Positions 44,849 through 56,604 of a DNA stretch of 64,000 nt are shown piece by piece (position 1 is the first letter of the stretch; the number at the start of each line of letters is the position of its first letter). This DNA comes from Talpa occidentalis (taxonomy: Eukaryota > Chordata > Mammalia > Eulipotyphla > Talpidae). Position numbers and translations under genes: made by a program. The stretch covers positions 72,878,740 to 72,942,739 of the forward strand of contig NW_023601322.1 of the NCBI RefSeq assembly GCF_014898055.3. The letters are read 5' to 3'. The notes beneath the pieces were generated by a model that did not search any database, was not told where the DNA came from, and saw nothing but the letters and a program-made list of their open reading frames with translations.

Positions 44849-45399
44849 GCCTTCTGCACTTTTAACATCCTCTACCTAGACTACATTTGTTAAAATTGAT
44901 GAACCTGTAATGACAAGTTACCCTGAGTCCAAGGTTTACATTAAGGGTTCACTTTTGCTGGTGTACATTTTATGGGTTGGACGTGTATAATGATGTAGCC
45001 AACAGCCCTAACAATCCCCCGTACTCTGCATATTTACATACCAGTCTTATATCTAGGTGAAATAATTCCTCCTTTACCCTCCGAAAGCCCAGTTGATTTC
45101 TGGAATATTGTAGCTGAGGAATGGCATTGGATTTTAGACTAATAAACTGATATTTTTTAAATTGTTGAAGACCAGTCTGTCTACTTCAACAAAGATAGTG
45201 AATCTCCAGCTAGTCCTTCACCACTTAGCCCATCTTCACACCTTTCTGAAGACCTTATGTGGTCATCTTGAGAAGAATGAAAAGCTAAGAGCAAATTGGT
45301 TTCTTGTCTCCTGGTGCCCAGCTAACACATTCTAGTAGGGAGGCTTAATTCCACAAACATTGCCCATATCTGATCCATATGGTTATTAGTATTTTTAAA

Positions 45400-45535
45400 A
45401 AAAAAATCTTTTCTACTTTTATTATTGAATACATATTGGTAGTAATGTCAAGCAATAGATAAGATATACAAAATAAGCTTGCCCCCCCTCCCCTTCCCAG
45501 CCTTCTTTGAGGTTACTACAATTAATGTTTTGTGG
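45400..45535. mobile_element. Possible old L1-like fragment
   Basis: TTATTGAATACATATTGGTA followed by a pyrimidine run and AGGTTACTACAATTAATG resembles the fragment at 56760; family uncertain. Confidence 0.35.
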
Positions 45536-45556
45536 ATATCTTCAGTCATGAAGGTA

Positions 45557-45602
45557 TTTTGGGTGAAATGTTTAACATGTTTTGGGTGGAATGCTTAACA
45601 TA
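45557..45602 (+). repeat. Two tandem 23-bp units
   Basis: TTTTGGGTGAAATGTTTAAC and TTTTGGGTGGAATGCTTAAC begin adjacent 23-base units that differ at three positions. Confidence 0.85.
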
Positions 45603-45656
45603 CCTCATGATCATGTAAATTAACTTGCCTCACTGGGAGCAACTTGGGTTAATTTT

Positions 45657-45928
45657 GGGTTTTTTTTTTTTTAAAGATTTATTTATGCATACAAGAGCTG
45701 GGGTACAGGCCAGAGATTGGGGTGGGGGGCGTGAGAGGATTCACCAGAGACAGTGGAGAACAGGAACAGGCAGACTGAAACACTGCTGAGGAGAGCAGCA
45801 GGCGAGACAGGAGAGGTCTGCTGCGCCATATGGGTTGCTCTGGCTGGCTAGGGATTGAACTCGTGCTGCAGAGGCTGTGGACCGCTTCATAGTGCAGTGC
45901 TTAACCCCTTGTGCCACCAGGGAGGCCC
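45657..45928 (-). mobile_element. tRNA-derived T+ SINE, type 1a
   Basis: Perfect 16-base duplication AACTTGGGTTAATTTT (45641-45656; 45929-45944), indicating a young insertion. Confidence 0.94.
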
Positions 45929-46586
45929 AACTTGGGTTAATTTTGATTGTACCTGTACAGTGGTGAGTTAATGGAAGTATGTTGGGCCCCTGCTAAATGC
46001 TAAACAAAAGACAAAATGAAGTTAACTTACCGGGTTATAAGTGTGTGGTCTTAATGGGGCACAGCTTCGATTGTTACAGTTTACCTAGAACTTAAGGGTT
46101 TCCAAGGAAGCAGAGCTTTCAGTTTTCAAATCAGGATGGTTGTCCACCCCAATACGGGATCCTGTACCTACACAACGTAAGCACAGAAACCTTACCCAGG
46201 CTTATCAACTTGGCAGAATCCAGGCTCTGCTTTGACTGTCTGGATTCCTGGTGGGGACATGGGTGAGGAGGTACCCAGATGAATTGACTCAGGTTTGTGT
46301 CCTAAGTCCATCTGATACTTGATCTGGTATCTTGAGTCAGCAGAAAACCAGCCTTTGCATTTAAAAGCCTATCACTTTGGACCTGCCAACTTACAACCTT
46401 CCAAGCCTTATGCTTTATTTATGTTCTTTATTATGAGAGACTTTCAAGACTTACCAAGTCCTAAGAGTTAACATTTGTCTAAGGTGGGGTCGTCAGAGGT
46501 AGGAATAAATTGACAAGAAGAATAGAAAAAGGGAAAGCAAGTAGACATGGGGTGGGGTATGTGGTTCTAGCAAGACTACATAGTTC

Positions 46587-46834
46587 GGCCCTCCCCCTGG
46601 TGCAGTGGGTTGAGCGCACACCTGCAGTGCGGGTCCGATTCCCAGCCAGCCAGGGAGATACCCAAATGGTGTGGCAGACCTGTCTTGCCCGCTGCTCCCC
46701 TCAGCAGTTCTTTTGGTCCATCCGCCTGTTCTGCTCCCCGCTCTGTCTTTGGTGATCCTCTCATCCCCGGCAACTCTGGCCTATACCTCAGCTCTGGTAT
46801 AAATAAATGTCTTTTTTTTTTTTTTTTTTAAGTG
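46587..46834 (+). mobile_element. tRNA-derived T+ SINE, type 1b, variant head
   Basis: Head is altered (GCGCACACCTGCAGTGCGGG, shortened between the A and B boxes). Tail AATAAATGTC is followed by a long run of T rather than A. CATAGTTC flanks both ends. Confidence 0.88.
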
Positions 46835-47204
46835 CATAGTTCTCAGCCAGAGTGCTGTCATCTGGGGGCACATAGCAAATAAAGTGGAGCAAGAAGTCTT
46901 TGCTATGGTGTTTGAGTAATATTTGTGGGATGAGTGAGCCAGCCCTCGGCATCGGCTGAGCTGAGTGGTTTGGCAGTGTGTATACTAGCTGGTTCAGATA
47001 GTGTGCGAGTCATCGGACAAACACCTTGGTAGCCATCGTATATTGTGTGTGAAGGAAGCAGAAAGGTAAAGTGAGCCCCTAATTCAGATGTCCTGGGTAA
47101 CTACAGTTTCGAAGTTTCTTCACTATCCCCTTCACTATGTTGGCCAGGAGACTGAAAAGATAACAGCCTTTTGTAGGGCAAACAGAAGGAAAAGGATTTA
47201 AAAC

Positions 47205-47345
47205 TCCACGGAACAACTTACGGAGCACCTGTTGTATGCCAAGTGTCATTAGCTGCTGGGAATAAATACAGTGATGCATAAGACCAAATCTGTGCTTGTG
47301 GAGCTTACGTTCCTGAGAGACAAAAAGTCAAAAAGGAATAATGTA
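47205..47345 (+). other. Unassigned ancient interspersed repeat
   Basis: GAGCACCTGTTGTATGCCAA, then TGGGAATAAATACAGTGATG and GTGCTTGTGGAGCTTACG, is a motif order common in old mammalian repeats. Family uncertain. Confidence 0.45.
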
Positions 47346-47695
47346 CTATGAAGAAAAATAAAAGTTGGGTAGAAGGCATAGGGTAAAAAGAAACGTACCC
47401 TTTTTAGCCAGAGCCTGTACATGCTATTATGCAGGTTGTTCACTGTATAATTTATCAACTTTGTGAATTAGGACAACTTTTTGTCTAATGGTTATATAAT
47501 AAATTTTGATGTAGCTTTTAATTTTAAAAATCTAGATAAATTTTAACTGAATTTAATAATATACTGATTGGGCTACCAATAAGACCGGTGGTTATTGAGG
47601 AGGTGACTGAGCTGAGACCTAAAGGATGAAAAGGAGCTATTCCTTCTTGCCAGTCTGTTAAACATTGTTTATCACATTTTTTTCAATTTCCATTT

Positions 47696-47967
47696 TTTTT
47701 TTTTTTAAGATTTATTTCCATACACAAGAACTGGGGACAGGCCAGAGGTGTGCGGGAAGGTGAGAGGATTCACCAGAGACAGAATGGGGAGCAGAATAGG
47801 CAGACTGACTGAAATACCCTGCTGAGGGGAGCAGCGGACGAGACAGGAGAGGTCTGCTGAGCCATGTGGGTATCTCCCTGGTGGGCTGGGGATTGAACGC
47901 GTGCTGCAGAGGCTGCAGACAGCTTCATAGTGTTGTGCTTAATGCCCTGCGCCACAAGGGAAGCCCC
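47696..47967 (-). mobile_element. tRNA-derived T+ SINE, type 1
   Basis: Perfect duplication TCAATTTCCATTT (47683-47695; 47968-47980). First of three SINEs stacked in one orientation. Confidence 0.93.
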
Positions 47968-47989
47968 TCAATTTCCATTTCTGACACTT

Positions 47990-48267
47990 TTTTTAAAGGT
48001 TTATTATTTATATTTGTGCATATAAGAACTGGGGTGTAGGCCAGAGGGGTATGGGGTGGTGGTGAGAGGATTCACCAGAGGCAGAGTTGGGAGCAGAACA
48101 GACAGATTCACTGAAATACACTGCTGAGGGGAATAGCAGGCAAGACAGGAGAGGTCTGCTGTGCCATGTGGGTCCACTCCCTGGCCTGGGATCAAACTCA
48201 TGCTGCAGTGGCTGGCAACAGCTTGATTAGCACTGAGACTTTAACCCCTGAACCACCAGGCAGGTCC
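47990..48267 (-). mobile_element. tRNA-derived T+ SINE, type 1a
   Basis: Flanks TCTGACACTT and TCTGACATTT. Second of the stacked trio; its right flank is the target of the third. Confidence 0.92.
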
Positions 48268-48282
48268 TCTGACATTTAGTTT

Positions 48283-48603
48283 ATTTATTTATTTATTTAT
48301 TTATTTTTTAATAGAGGCATGTTTTATCTATTTGTTTGTTTGTTTGTTTTGTTTATATATGCACTGGGTACAGTCAGAAGCGCGGGAGGGTGAGAGAATT
48401 CACCAGAGCCAGAGCGGGGAGCAGAGCAGGCAGAAGGACCGAAGTACACTGCTGAGGGGAGCAGCGGGCGGCAGGAGAGGTCTGCGCGCCATGTGGGACC
48501 CTCCTCCAGTGGCCGGGGATCAACCGGGGATCGAACCCGCGCCGCAGAGGCTGCGGGCAGCTTCGCAACCCAGCGCTCAACCGCTGCGCCACCGGGGAGG
48601 CCC
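48283..48603 (-). mobile_element. tRNA-derived SINE, type 2, with extra 3' sequence
   Basis: Perfect 14-base duplication CTGACATTTAGTTT (48269-48282; 48604-48617). About 21 unrelated bases lie between a (CAAA)n tail and a second (AAAT)n tail. Confidence 0.93.
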
Positions 48604-48834
48604 CTGACATTTAGTTTAAAAGAGAAAAACAACAGCTTGTAGAGCAGCACTGACCATGACCTGACAACTGGGAGCTGGAGGTCAGGGAAGCTGCTGGACC
48701 TGTTGTAGTCTGGGCTAGAATTTTCCTTTATTTATTTATTTTTTTCCTCTTACCAGTTTAATGACACAAAGCTGAAAAATACAGGAAATCTGGAATATAA
48801 TCTGAACTATTAAACAGTTTTATTTGACTAAGGT

Positions 48835-48990
48835 ATTGCGGGGGAGAATTGGGGTGTAGGCTGGAGGCACAGGAACGGGGGTGAAAGAATAATGAAAGAC
48901 AGAATGGAGAACAGAAAAGCCGGATTTATTGAAATACACTTCTAAGAGCAGCAGTGGGTGAGACTGGAGAGGTCTGCTACCTGGGCTGGA
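48835..48990 (-). mobile_element. Degraded SINE fragment
   Basis: Matches the SINE body (AATTGGGGTGTAGGC, ACAGAATGGAGAACAGAA, GAAATACACT, GAGAGGTCTGCT) with many substitutions and no head. An old or decaying copy. Confidence 0.75.
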
Positions 48991-49779
48991 ATTTTCTGAC
49001 CAGAGCGTAATGCCTTCACTGGAGCAGCGGGACATGACTAGAGAATTCAAGTGCTCATAGGGACTCATACTCATGCCGAGCAACCACAGTTACTACCTGA
49101 CAACCCTTCTGCTTTCTGAGTTTCTTAGGCTTCAAAAAGGAGTGATTCAAAAAGGAAAAAAATACAGATTGACAAGGTCTCATCTCAAATGGCCAATCCC
49201 TCCCGCCCAAAACTGGAACTGATGACCCTGCCTATTAATACCTCAGAATACAATCAGACAACATAAGATTTCTTCCTACCTGCCACCACCTCCAGCCTTT
49301 CTGCAACTTAACCTAAACCTCAACCACCTCAATTCAATTATTTCCAGGAGCAAACACGACTAGTATCTTCAACCACAAAACCAAACTTTGACCTGACAAC
49401 CCCCCTGACAACCCCCCTCTTAAGTGTGTGCCCCCTTTGTAGGCTCCTCATTAGCAAAACTTGAAAGAACTGTTAGCTACTCTGTTCTCATATTATACTC
49501 TCTTCTCAGTACATAATTCCACGGAAATAATTGGATTTATCAAGGTTATTTTCACATTGCCAAGTATAATAGTTTTCTGATTTTATTAAATTGCAGTTTT
49601 TAGCATATGGAGCAACTGACCAAAATAATTTCCTGGAAATAATTTCTTCCCTTGTTTGCCATTGCACTAGATTTGCTTGTTTTCCTTCTTCCCTTTTGAC
49701 TAGTACCTCCCAAGTTTCTTGGCTAACTTTCCTGTCCTCTAAATATCACAGTGAACAACGCTTAGTATCAAATCATTTT

Positions 49780-50620
49780 TTCTGTTCTCCTGTGATTTCA
49801 TCTAGTCTCCTGTGTATGCTGAAGAGTCACAAATTTACATCCTTTAGCCCAGCTTCTCCCCTCAGCTCCCCTATATCCAGCTGCCCATGTGCAACACACA
49901 TCTCAAACTGAATTTCTGGCCTCCCACCCTAACTCTTGGTGTGCTTTTCTCTCAATAAATAGCACCACTCAGGCACTTACCCTGCACACCTCTGTTTCTT
50001 GTACATGGAACGCATGAGTTATACATGGAGCCCATGAGTTATATACCTTCAAATTCTTCCTCCTCATCCCCACTGCCCTGGTCCTTGTTCAAGTCTCCTA
50101 AAAGATTTTACTATTTCCCTTCCTCCCCCTACTACAATCCAACCTCCACACCATCGCAAGTGAGCTTTCTGAATCAGATCATGCCATTGCCGCTTACCCT
50201 CCATTCCCGGAGATTGCTCAGAGCAAAGTCAATCTACAAACCTCCTCATGATCTGGTTCTCACCTGCCTATCTTCAGCTCCTCACTTTTCCCCTCAGTCA
50301 TTAAGCTATGATGCTGCCTTGCTCTTCCTAGTACATACCAAGTTCGTTCTTGAGTCAGCACACGCTCTACTTCACTTCCCAGCTCCTTTCCATGGCTGGC
50401 GCTTTCTTCAGCGGGTTTCTGTTTAAATACAGTGCTGTTCCTCCCTCCTTCCACTTCACTTTCTAGGCCAACTCTTCTATTTTCTTCATACTATTTACCA
50501 ACCTAACAAACTTTTATTTGTGCTTATGACATCTAACCCACTAAAACACAAGCTCTCTGAGGGCAGACGTCCTCTTTTTGTCTTGTTTACCACTGCCTAC
50601 ACCATGGAGAGTGAAGAGGG
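49780..50620 (+). mobile_element. L2 LINE fragment
   Basis: Shows the L2 landmarks in order: CATCTCAAACTGAATTTCTG, GAATCAGATCATGCCATTGC, CCTCCTCATGATCTGGTTCT and the 3' block ACACAAGCTCTCTGAGGGCA followed by CTTGTTTACCACTGCCTAC. No intact reading frame. Confidence 0.8.
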
Positions 50621-51285
50621 TGCTAGGGATTCTTTGACTGATCGGCGCAGTCCACACTGGGAGATTTCCAGGCCAATCAGTGGGTTATTGACCCGACCTG
50701 GACTCAGAGTCTCCTGGGGAAAACCTTGGCACTCTGGGGCCCCTTGGCAGACAGTCCTTCCTGCGTGGGTATTCCTCAGGGTTGTGACACATCCCCATGT
50801 CACACTTACCTTCACCTCACTGATTCTCCCGGAGTCAGCCTCCTGGAATGCTTAGCATCCTAGGGCCTGGCCCCAAGCCCCATGGGCAGTCGCTTTGGTG
50901 GCTGAACTGCAGCTCTTTCAGAGAGATTGCCCTCTCCAGTGGTCTTTGCCACAGTGCACTCGTTCCAGAGGCCATATCCTTTGGGTCCCTACATGAGCAG
51001 ATGGGTGAAGGGAACAACGACAGAGGGTGGGTTATGCCTGTTCATGGTTTATCATCTGCAAACGAGCCCTCAATGCACTACATTGCCCTGCTCTTGGTGT
51101 AGCCTACACAGCCCTTCTGCCAGGACTTGTGTGTGTGAACTCAATTTCACAGATGGACACAGGGATGGAGGCTACTTCCAGGATCACACTGTGAGTGTGT
51201 GATCAAGCTTCACTGAGCTCCAGCCTCTGATGATCACACCAGGGCTCTTGATAGGACTCTTCTGGAAAGGTGAGAGGGCAGCTTC

Positions 51286-51572
51286 TTTTTTTTAAGATTT
51301 ATTTTTATTTATTTCTGCATACAAGAACTAGGGTGTAGGCCAGAGGTGTAGGGGGTGAAAGGATTTACTAGAGACAGAATGGGGAGCAGAACAGGTGGAT
51401 TTACTGAAATACACTGCTGAGGGGAGCAGCAGGTGAGACAGAAGAGGTCTGCTGTGCCATGTGGGTCACCTCCCTGTTCTGGGATCAGACTATTGCCACA
51501 GTGGCTGCTGATAGCTTGATAGCCCTGAGAGAGAGAGAGAGAGACAGAGACCGAAACAGAGACAGAGAGAGA
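51286..51572 (-). mobile_element. SINE with head replaced by a GA repeat
   Basis: Tail and body are normal type 1a, but where the head should end in CACCAGGGAGGCCC there is a (GA)n/GACAGA run ending at GGCTTCTT; the left flank is GCAGCTTCTT. The 5' end of the SINE appears to have been overrun by microsatellite expansion. Confidence 0.82.
51526..51572. repeat. (GA)n/GACAGA microsatellite
   Basis: Occupies the head end of a SINE. Starts at the head's CCCTGAGA, a plausible seed for GA expansion. Confidence 0.85.
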
Positions 51573-51962
51573 GGCTTCTTACAGAAGGTGCAGGATGGAG
51601 AGGGCGAGCCTGGTAGGAGGCAGGTGCTTTGAAGACGCTCTCTATGTACAGCCATCTAGCTCTCTGGCACCATCTGCTGACCAGAACCTGGCCCTGCCTT
51701 TGCGGCACCCAGCAGACCACTTTGAGCCCACAGGGGCCACCCATGTATCCTGACAGATAGGTGGAACATACACTCGTGGAGAGGGTGGAACAGAGGGTAG
51801 ACCTTGTTCTTCTGGGAAGTTCTGACTCGTGTGGTGAGCCAGCTAGACCTAGGTTCAAATTCCACCTCCCCAATTCCCAGCCGTGTGGCCTAAGGCAGGT
51901 TACTTAACTCATCTCAGCCTTTGGGAGAGAAACACTTTGGCTTGACAAGATCTTCCAATCCA

Positions 51963-52224
51963 AGGGCCTCCTTGGTGGCGCAGGGGTTAAGATGCAGCAC
52001 TGTGAAGCTTTCTGCAGCCACTGCAACACAAGTTCAATCCCTGGCCAGGGAGGTTACCCACAAGGCTCAGCAGACCTTTCCTGTCTTGCCCCTCAGCAGT
52101 GTATTTCAGTCAATCCGCCTGTTCTGTTCCCCACTCTGTCTCTGGTGAATCCTCTTACCCCCCCCCACACCTCTGGCCTGCACCCCAATTCTTGTATGCA
52201 TAAATAAATAAATCTTTAAAAAAA
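51963..52224 (+). mobile_element. tRNA-derived T+ SINE, type 1a
   Basis: Canonical GTATGCATAAATAAATAAATCTTT tail. Perfect duplication ATCTTCCAATCCA (51950-51962; 52225-52237). Confidence 0.94.
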
Positions 52225-52639
52225 ATCTTCCAATCCAGGCTGGGCCCACAGTTTTCTGCTGGTGCTATGGATATGGGTCAGGAGATTTAGGTGTGGCTGC
52301 CACTTCTGGATAGATCTTCCAGAGCGGCTTCCAGAGTGTCCATAGTCCATCCGGGGAAGCACTGCACTGGCTGACATAGAGGCAATAGAGGTGACAAGTG
52401 GCTCTTTCTGAAGCTTTGTTCAAGGCATTCATTGAACTCTTAGTCCGGGGCACACAAATCCTCCCTGGGCACAGGGGCCTTGCAACACCCTCCCCCACCA
52501 CACACACTTCTTCCATTACTCTTCTAGCCTTACTTGTGAAGGGTTGGGCTGCCATGTGAAGGAGAAGCTATAGGGGCTCAAAGTTCCTTCAGAAATTGAC
52601 ACCGGTGCACACAATAACATATACTACTGCATCTTCACA

Positions 52640-53290
52640 CACCCTTTTTCAAAAATTGAGTTATGACGTACATGCAGTACACAAGTGTGATTATAACATA
52701 ATAAAGTTTTATTATACTATACATATATATATACACTCATGAAACTACCACCTGGATGAAGGTAGAGCATTTCTGCTATCCTGGAAGTTTCCCTCATCAA
52801 TGCTCTCCCAAAAGTAACTAATATACCATTTTCTCTAACCTAGATTAGTTTTTGCTGCTTCTTCGTCTTTATAAGTACACATATCTAGCTGCTTTAGCTC
52901 AATATAATGTCTGTGAGATTCATTCATGAGATTTTTTTATATTAATAGTATTTTTCATTGCTGTTTAGTATTCCACTGTCTGAATATACTACAGTTTATC
53001 CTTTCATTTTCAGTTGATTTGCTATTTATTCCTTTCTTCTTTTATGAATAAAGTTGTGAAAAATTTTAACTATACCTTCTGGTGGACATAATACTTACTT
53101 CTGTTGGGTATTTGTCCAGAATTGGGAATGCTGACCCATTGAGTATTTATATGTTTAGCTTTAAGAAATACTGCAAAATTTCTGTAGTGTACCAGAAACA
53201 TGTGAGAGTTCAAATTGTTTCACATCTTTCTTATTTTTTTAAGTGTGTATTGTCATTCTTTAAAGTTTAGCCATTCTGGTGACTAAAATA
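52640..53290 (-). mobile_element. L1 3' end fragment, antisense
   Basis: AAAATTGAGTTATGACGTAC, ACTCATGAAACTACCACCTG, TTCATTCATGAGATTTTTTT and TATTCCACTGTCTGAATATA run in the order of an antisense old L1 3' region. Confidence 0.7.
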
Positions 53291-53299
53291 ATTATCATG

Positions 53300-53430
53300 A
53301 AAATCCTGTAAGTGCTGTTATAAGTTCCATTCTAAAGATGAGGAGACTGAGGCTGGAAAGAGAAAGCAACATATCCCATCCAGATCACAAGTGAGTAGCA
53401 AGTGGGAAGCAGCAGGTCTGCATTATTCCT
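53300..53430 (-). mobile_element. MIR element, antisense
   Basis: CCATTCTAAAGATGAGGAGA, CTGAGGCTGGAAAGAGAAAG and CCCATCCAGATCACAAGTGA are antisense MIR landmarks. Confidence 0.7.
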
Positions 53431-53575
53431 GCGTACCTGTGGCCTTGTAAAACTTTTAGGTCAGGAAACTTGGTGTGCCAAAATAACTCTCTTATTTTTT
53501 AAATTTCTTTCTCTTTTTTTTGTATATTGATTTTATTGGTGACAAAAGAGCTTAAAACAAATTGACCAAAAATCA

Positions 53576-53866
53576 AGTTATAGGAGAACTGGGGTGTGGG
53601 CCATTTTTTTCATAGGAGAACTGGGGTGTGGGCCATTTTTTTTTTTTTCATAGGAGAACTGGGATGTGGGCCAGAAGTGTGGGGGTGAGATTCACCAAAG
53701 TGGGACAGAACAGGTCGATTGACTGAAATACACTGCTGAGGGGAGCAGTGAATGAAACATGAGAGTCTGCTGCAACATGTGGGTCACCTCTCTGGCCGGT
53801 GATTGAACTTGTGCTGTCGTGGTGGTAGTGCTAAGCCATAACTCCTAAGTCACCAGGGAGGCCCCC
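53576..53866 (-). mobile_element. SINE with triplicated 3' end
   Basis: ATAGGAGAACTGGGGTGTGG and the following GCC occur three times in tandem before the single body, separated by T-runs of growing length. Head ends GTCACCAGGGAGGCCCCC. Confidence 0.88.
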
Positions 53867-54734
53867 TGCCATTTTTTTTAAATTACTTTCTACAGTATCT
53901 ATACCCACTTGCTAGCAGAAATATAACCTAGTCAGTTCTTGGTTGAATTTAGTCAAGTGAGTGTATGATCACTCAGGCATTTAAGGTACTCTCAGTCAAG
54001 TTGAAGGTTTTGTCCCTCTTCTATCCAAGGTCACAGCTGCATTTTGCAGAGGTTATGTGGTCATGGCATGGAGTGGGAGGTGAAAGAATGGAAGTTGTCA
54101 TGTCCTCAGTCATCATTCACTATCCTCTACTGCTCAGGAAGGCAGGCATCCTCACCTCTGCCAGTTGTGAACTGTCACTCTTGGTTTCTGCTGTGCCCAC
54201 AGATGTCTGCATTTGTGCCATGGTCTTTGGCTTAGACTACTAAGGTTAATCTGCTTTAATGGTCCTTTATTCCATGCTAGAAGCTGTTTCCTGGACTTCT
54301 GTATCCTTTCTGAGCAACTTCCATGCTGATTTAGGGCGTCAGAACATAGTCTGATGTTCCTTGGGATCCTTACACATTAGGCACCAGACTGATATGCTTC
54401 CTGGCCCACCTGCCCAGGCACACCAGCTACTATTTCTACTTCTCCGCTGCCATACTTTCTCATCTTAGAAGACTTTGGACCTTACTCACACACCAAGGCA
54501 GATTCTCTACACCCTCACAGCCCCTAAATCTTTCTGGGGGACCTAAACTCTTGGGAGGTAGAAGTGGGAGATGCACCCAATAGCTAACTGCAATGCTCGC
54601 TTCTCTGTTTTCCCACCCCCAGCCTTTTGGGAAACCACCTCTAGCATCATCACACCTTCTTCTTTCCAACAGTGCCGTTGCCGGTATAAAATTTAATATT
54701 TTAGTGTTTCAACCTCGAGGGCTTTCTGTGCTAA

Positions 54735-54781
54735 AAACAAACCAAACCAAACCAAACCAACCAACCAAACAAAAAAAAAAC
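54735..54781 (+). repeat. (AAACC)n simple repeat
   Basis: AAACC pentamers shift to AACC tetramers and end in a poly(A) run. Confidence 0.85.
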
Positions 54782-55166
54782 CTTGCTTTAGAAGCCTGGG
54801 GTTTCAAAAGTCTAATTTGCAAATCAAGATTTAAGAATTTGACTTTTTTTGTCTGCATTTGATACTCTTCTCTGGATCAACAATTTGGTCTCATTTTAGG
54901 TGGAAGGCCTGGCAGTAAGGAAGAAAGTGGGGCTAAGCAGAGGAAAGTGAGGCTGAGAAACTTACCTAGGATCACATAACGGAGTAGCTGTGCTTACCAT
55001 CCCATTAGAGGAGCAAGACTGAGAAAGCTGACACAGTGGAGTGCAATTATGAGCACAGGGGCTGGGTTACTTCCTAGTTTACGTGCTGGAACCACATCTA
55101 GAGTCCAGAGCCTGGGTAGGAACCTGAGAAAAGGGAGTGTAAACTGAATTCTGGGCAGTAAAATCT

Positions 55167-55467
55167 TTTTTTTTTTTTTAAAGATTTATTTGTTATTTTA
55201 AAAAAATCTTTTGTTTTTTATTATTTATACAAGAGCTGGGGTACAGGTCAGAAGCACAGGAGGGTGAGAGGGCTCACCAGAGATAGAGTGGGGAGCAGAA
55301 CAGGCAGACGGACAGAAAGCACTGGTGAGGGGAGTAGCGGGGCAACAGGAGAGGTCTGCTGCGCCATATGGGAATCGCCCTGGCTGGCTGGGAATCGAAC
55401 TCGCGCTGCAGAGGCTGCCGACAACTTCGCTGCGCTGCACTCAACCTGCTGTGCCACCGGAGAGGCC
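55167..55467 (-). mobile_element. tRNA-derived T+ SINE, type 1b
   Basis: Full length with a longer 3' tail containing TTATTTTAAAAAAATC between two T-runs. Directly abuts another SINE. Confidence 0.9.
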
Positions 55468-55730
55468 TAAAATTTATTTATTTATGCATACAAGAACCGC
55501 GGTACAGGCCAGCGGTGTCGGGGCTGAGAGGATTCATCAGAGACAGAGTGGAGAACGGAACAGGCAGATCCACTGAAACACACTGTTGAGGGGAGCAGCT
55601 GGCAAGACAGGAGAGGTCTGCTGCGCTATGTAGGGAGCTCTCTGGCCAGCCAGATCAAACTTGTGCTGCAGAGGCTGCAGGTAGCTTCATAGTGCTGTGC
55701 TTAACCCATTTCACCACCAGGGAGGCCCCC
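55468..55730 (-). mobile_element. tRNA-derived T+ SINE, type 1a
   Basis: Follows the previous SINE without intervening sequence. GCATACAAGAACCGCGG tail form; lacks part of the sequence before the B box. Confidence 0.92.
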
Positions 55731-55905
55731 AAAATCCATTTTAGATTCTGGTCCTCATAGGAATCTTCCTGTGAACACTTTACATAGTAAAACTCTGTAA
55801 CAGGAAATCATCTCTGAGACTGAATTCTCCATAAAAGTCAGATTTTCCCACCTGAACTGCTTGAATCCAAAGACTGGGGTAGAATATTGGGAACATCGGT
55901 AATCA

Positions 55906-55961
55906 GAAAATGTTCCTGGCAAAAAAAAAAAAAAAAGAAAAAGAAAAGAAAATGTTCCTGG
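55906..55961. repeat. Poly(A) insertion flanked by a 14-base direct repeat
   Basis: GAAAATGTTCCTGG at 55906-55919 and 55948-55961 flanks only an A-rich tract with a few G and one C. This looks like a target-primed insertion that copied nothing but the tail. Confidence 0.7.
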
Positions 55962-56216
55962 GCCTCCCTGGTGGTGCAAGGGGTTAAGCACAGCACTGTG
56001 AAGCAATCCCCAGCCGGCCAGGGAGCTAACCACATGGCGCAGTAGACCTCTCCTGGCTCGCCCGCTGTTCCCCTTAGCTGTGTATTTCATTCATTCTGCC
56101 TGTTCTGCTCCCCACTTTGTCTCTGGTGAATCCTCTCACCACCACCGTCTCCCCTGGCCCCGCACCACTGACCTGTACCCCAGTTCTTGTATGCATAAAT
56201 AAGTAAATCTTTTAAA
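55961..56216 (+). mobile_element. tRNA-derived T+ SINE, type 1a, missing part of the head
   Basis: Sense copy ending GTATGCATAAATAAGTAAATC. The head lacks the segment between the A box and the B box region, so it jumps from CTGTGAAGC to AATCCCCAGCC. Confidence 0.9.
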
Positions 56217-56604
56217 AAAAGAAAATTCCCTTCTCTTTGGTTTTATTTCCTTCCCCTATTGAACACAGAGTTTTGATTACATGATGAAGAGTGACTGAAG
56301 AAAGGACAAGAAGTCAGCATTTTCAGGGCCAGCACTGGAAACAGAAAACCCCCTGCCCTCACACTACACCACAGGATCCCTGAAGGGGAGGGAGGAGAAC
56401 TGTCCCTTCTGACCTGGGATGGTGATGATGGATAAAACAAATGGGAATGAGTCATCCCCAGCCTGTCCCTCAAAACCCTGAAACATCCTTATTCTTCCGG
56501 GATGGGGGGGTGGTTTGAAAGAAGGTAGGTTTGTTCAGAATTTACAGAGCTAAATGACTCACCTTTGACAGTCACTCCTCAGCAGTGCTTCATTACTGAA
56601 CCCC

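Noticed and set aside
49591..50426. Ser/Pro/Leu-rich open frames of 106 and 133 codons
   Set aside because: They lie within an L2 fragment whose pyrimidine-rich strand gives such peptides; L2 landmarks explain the sequence.
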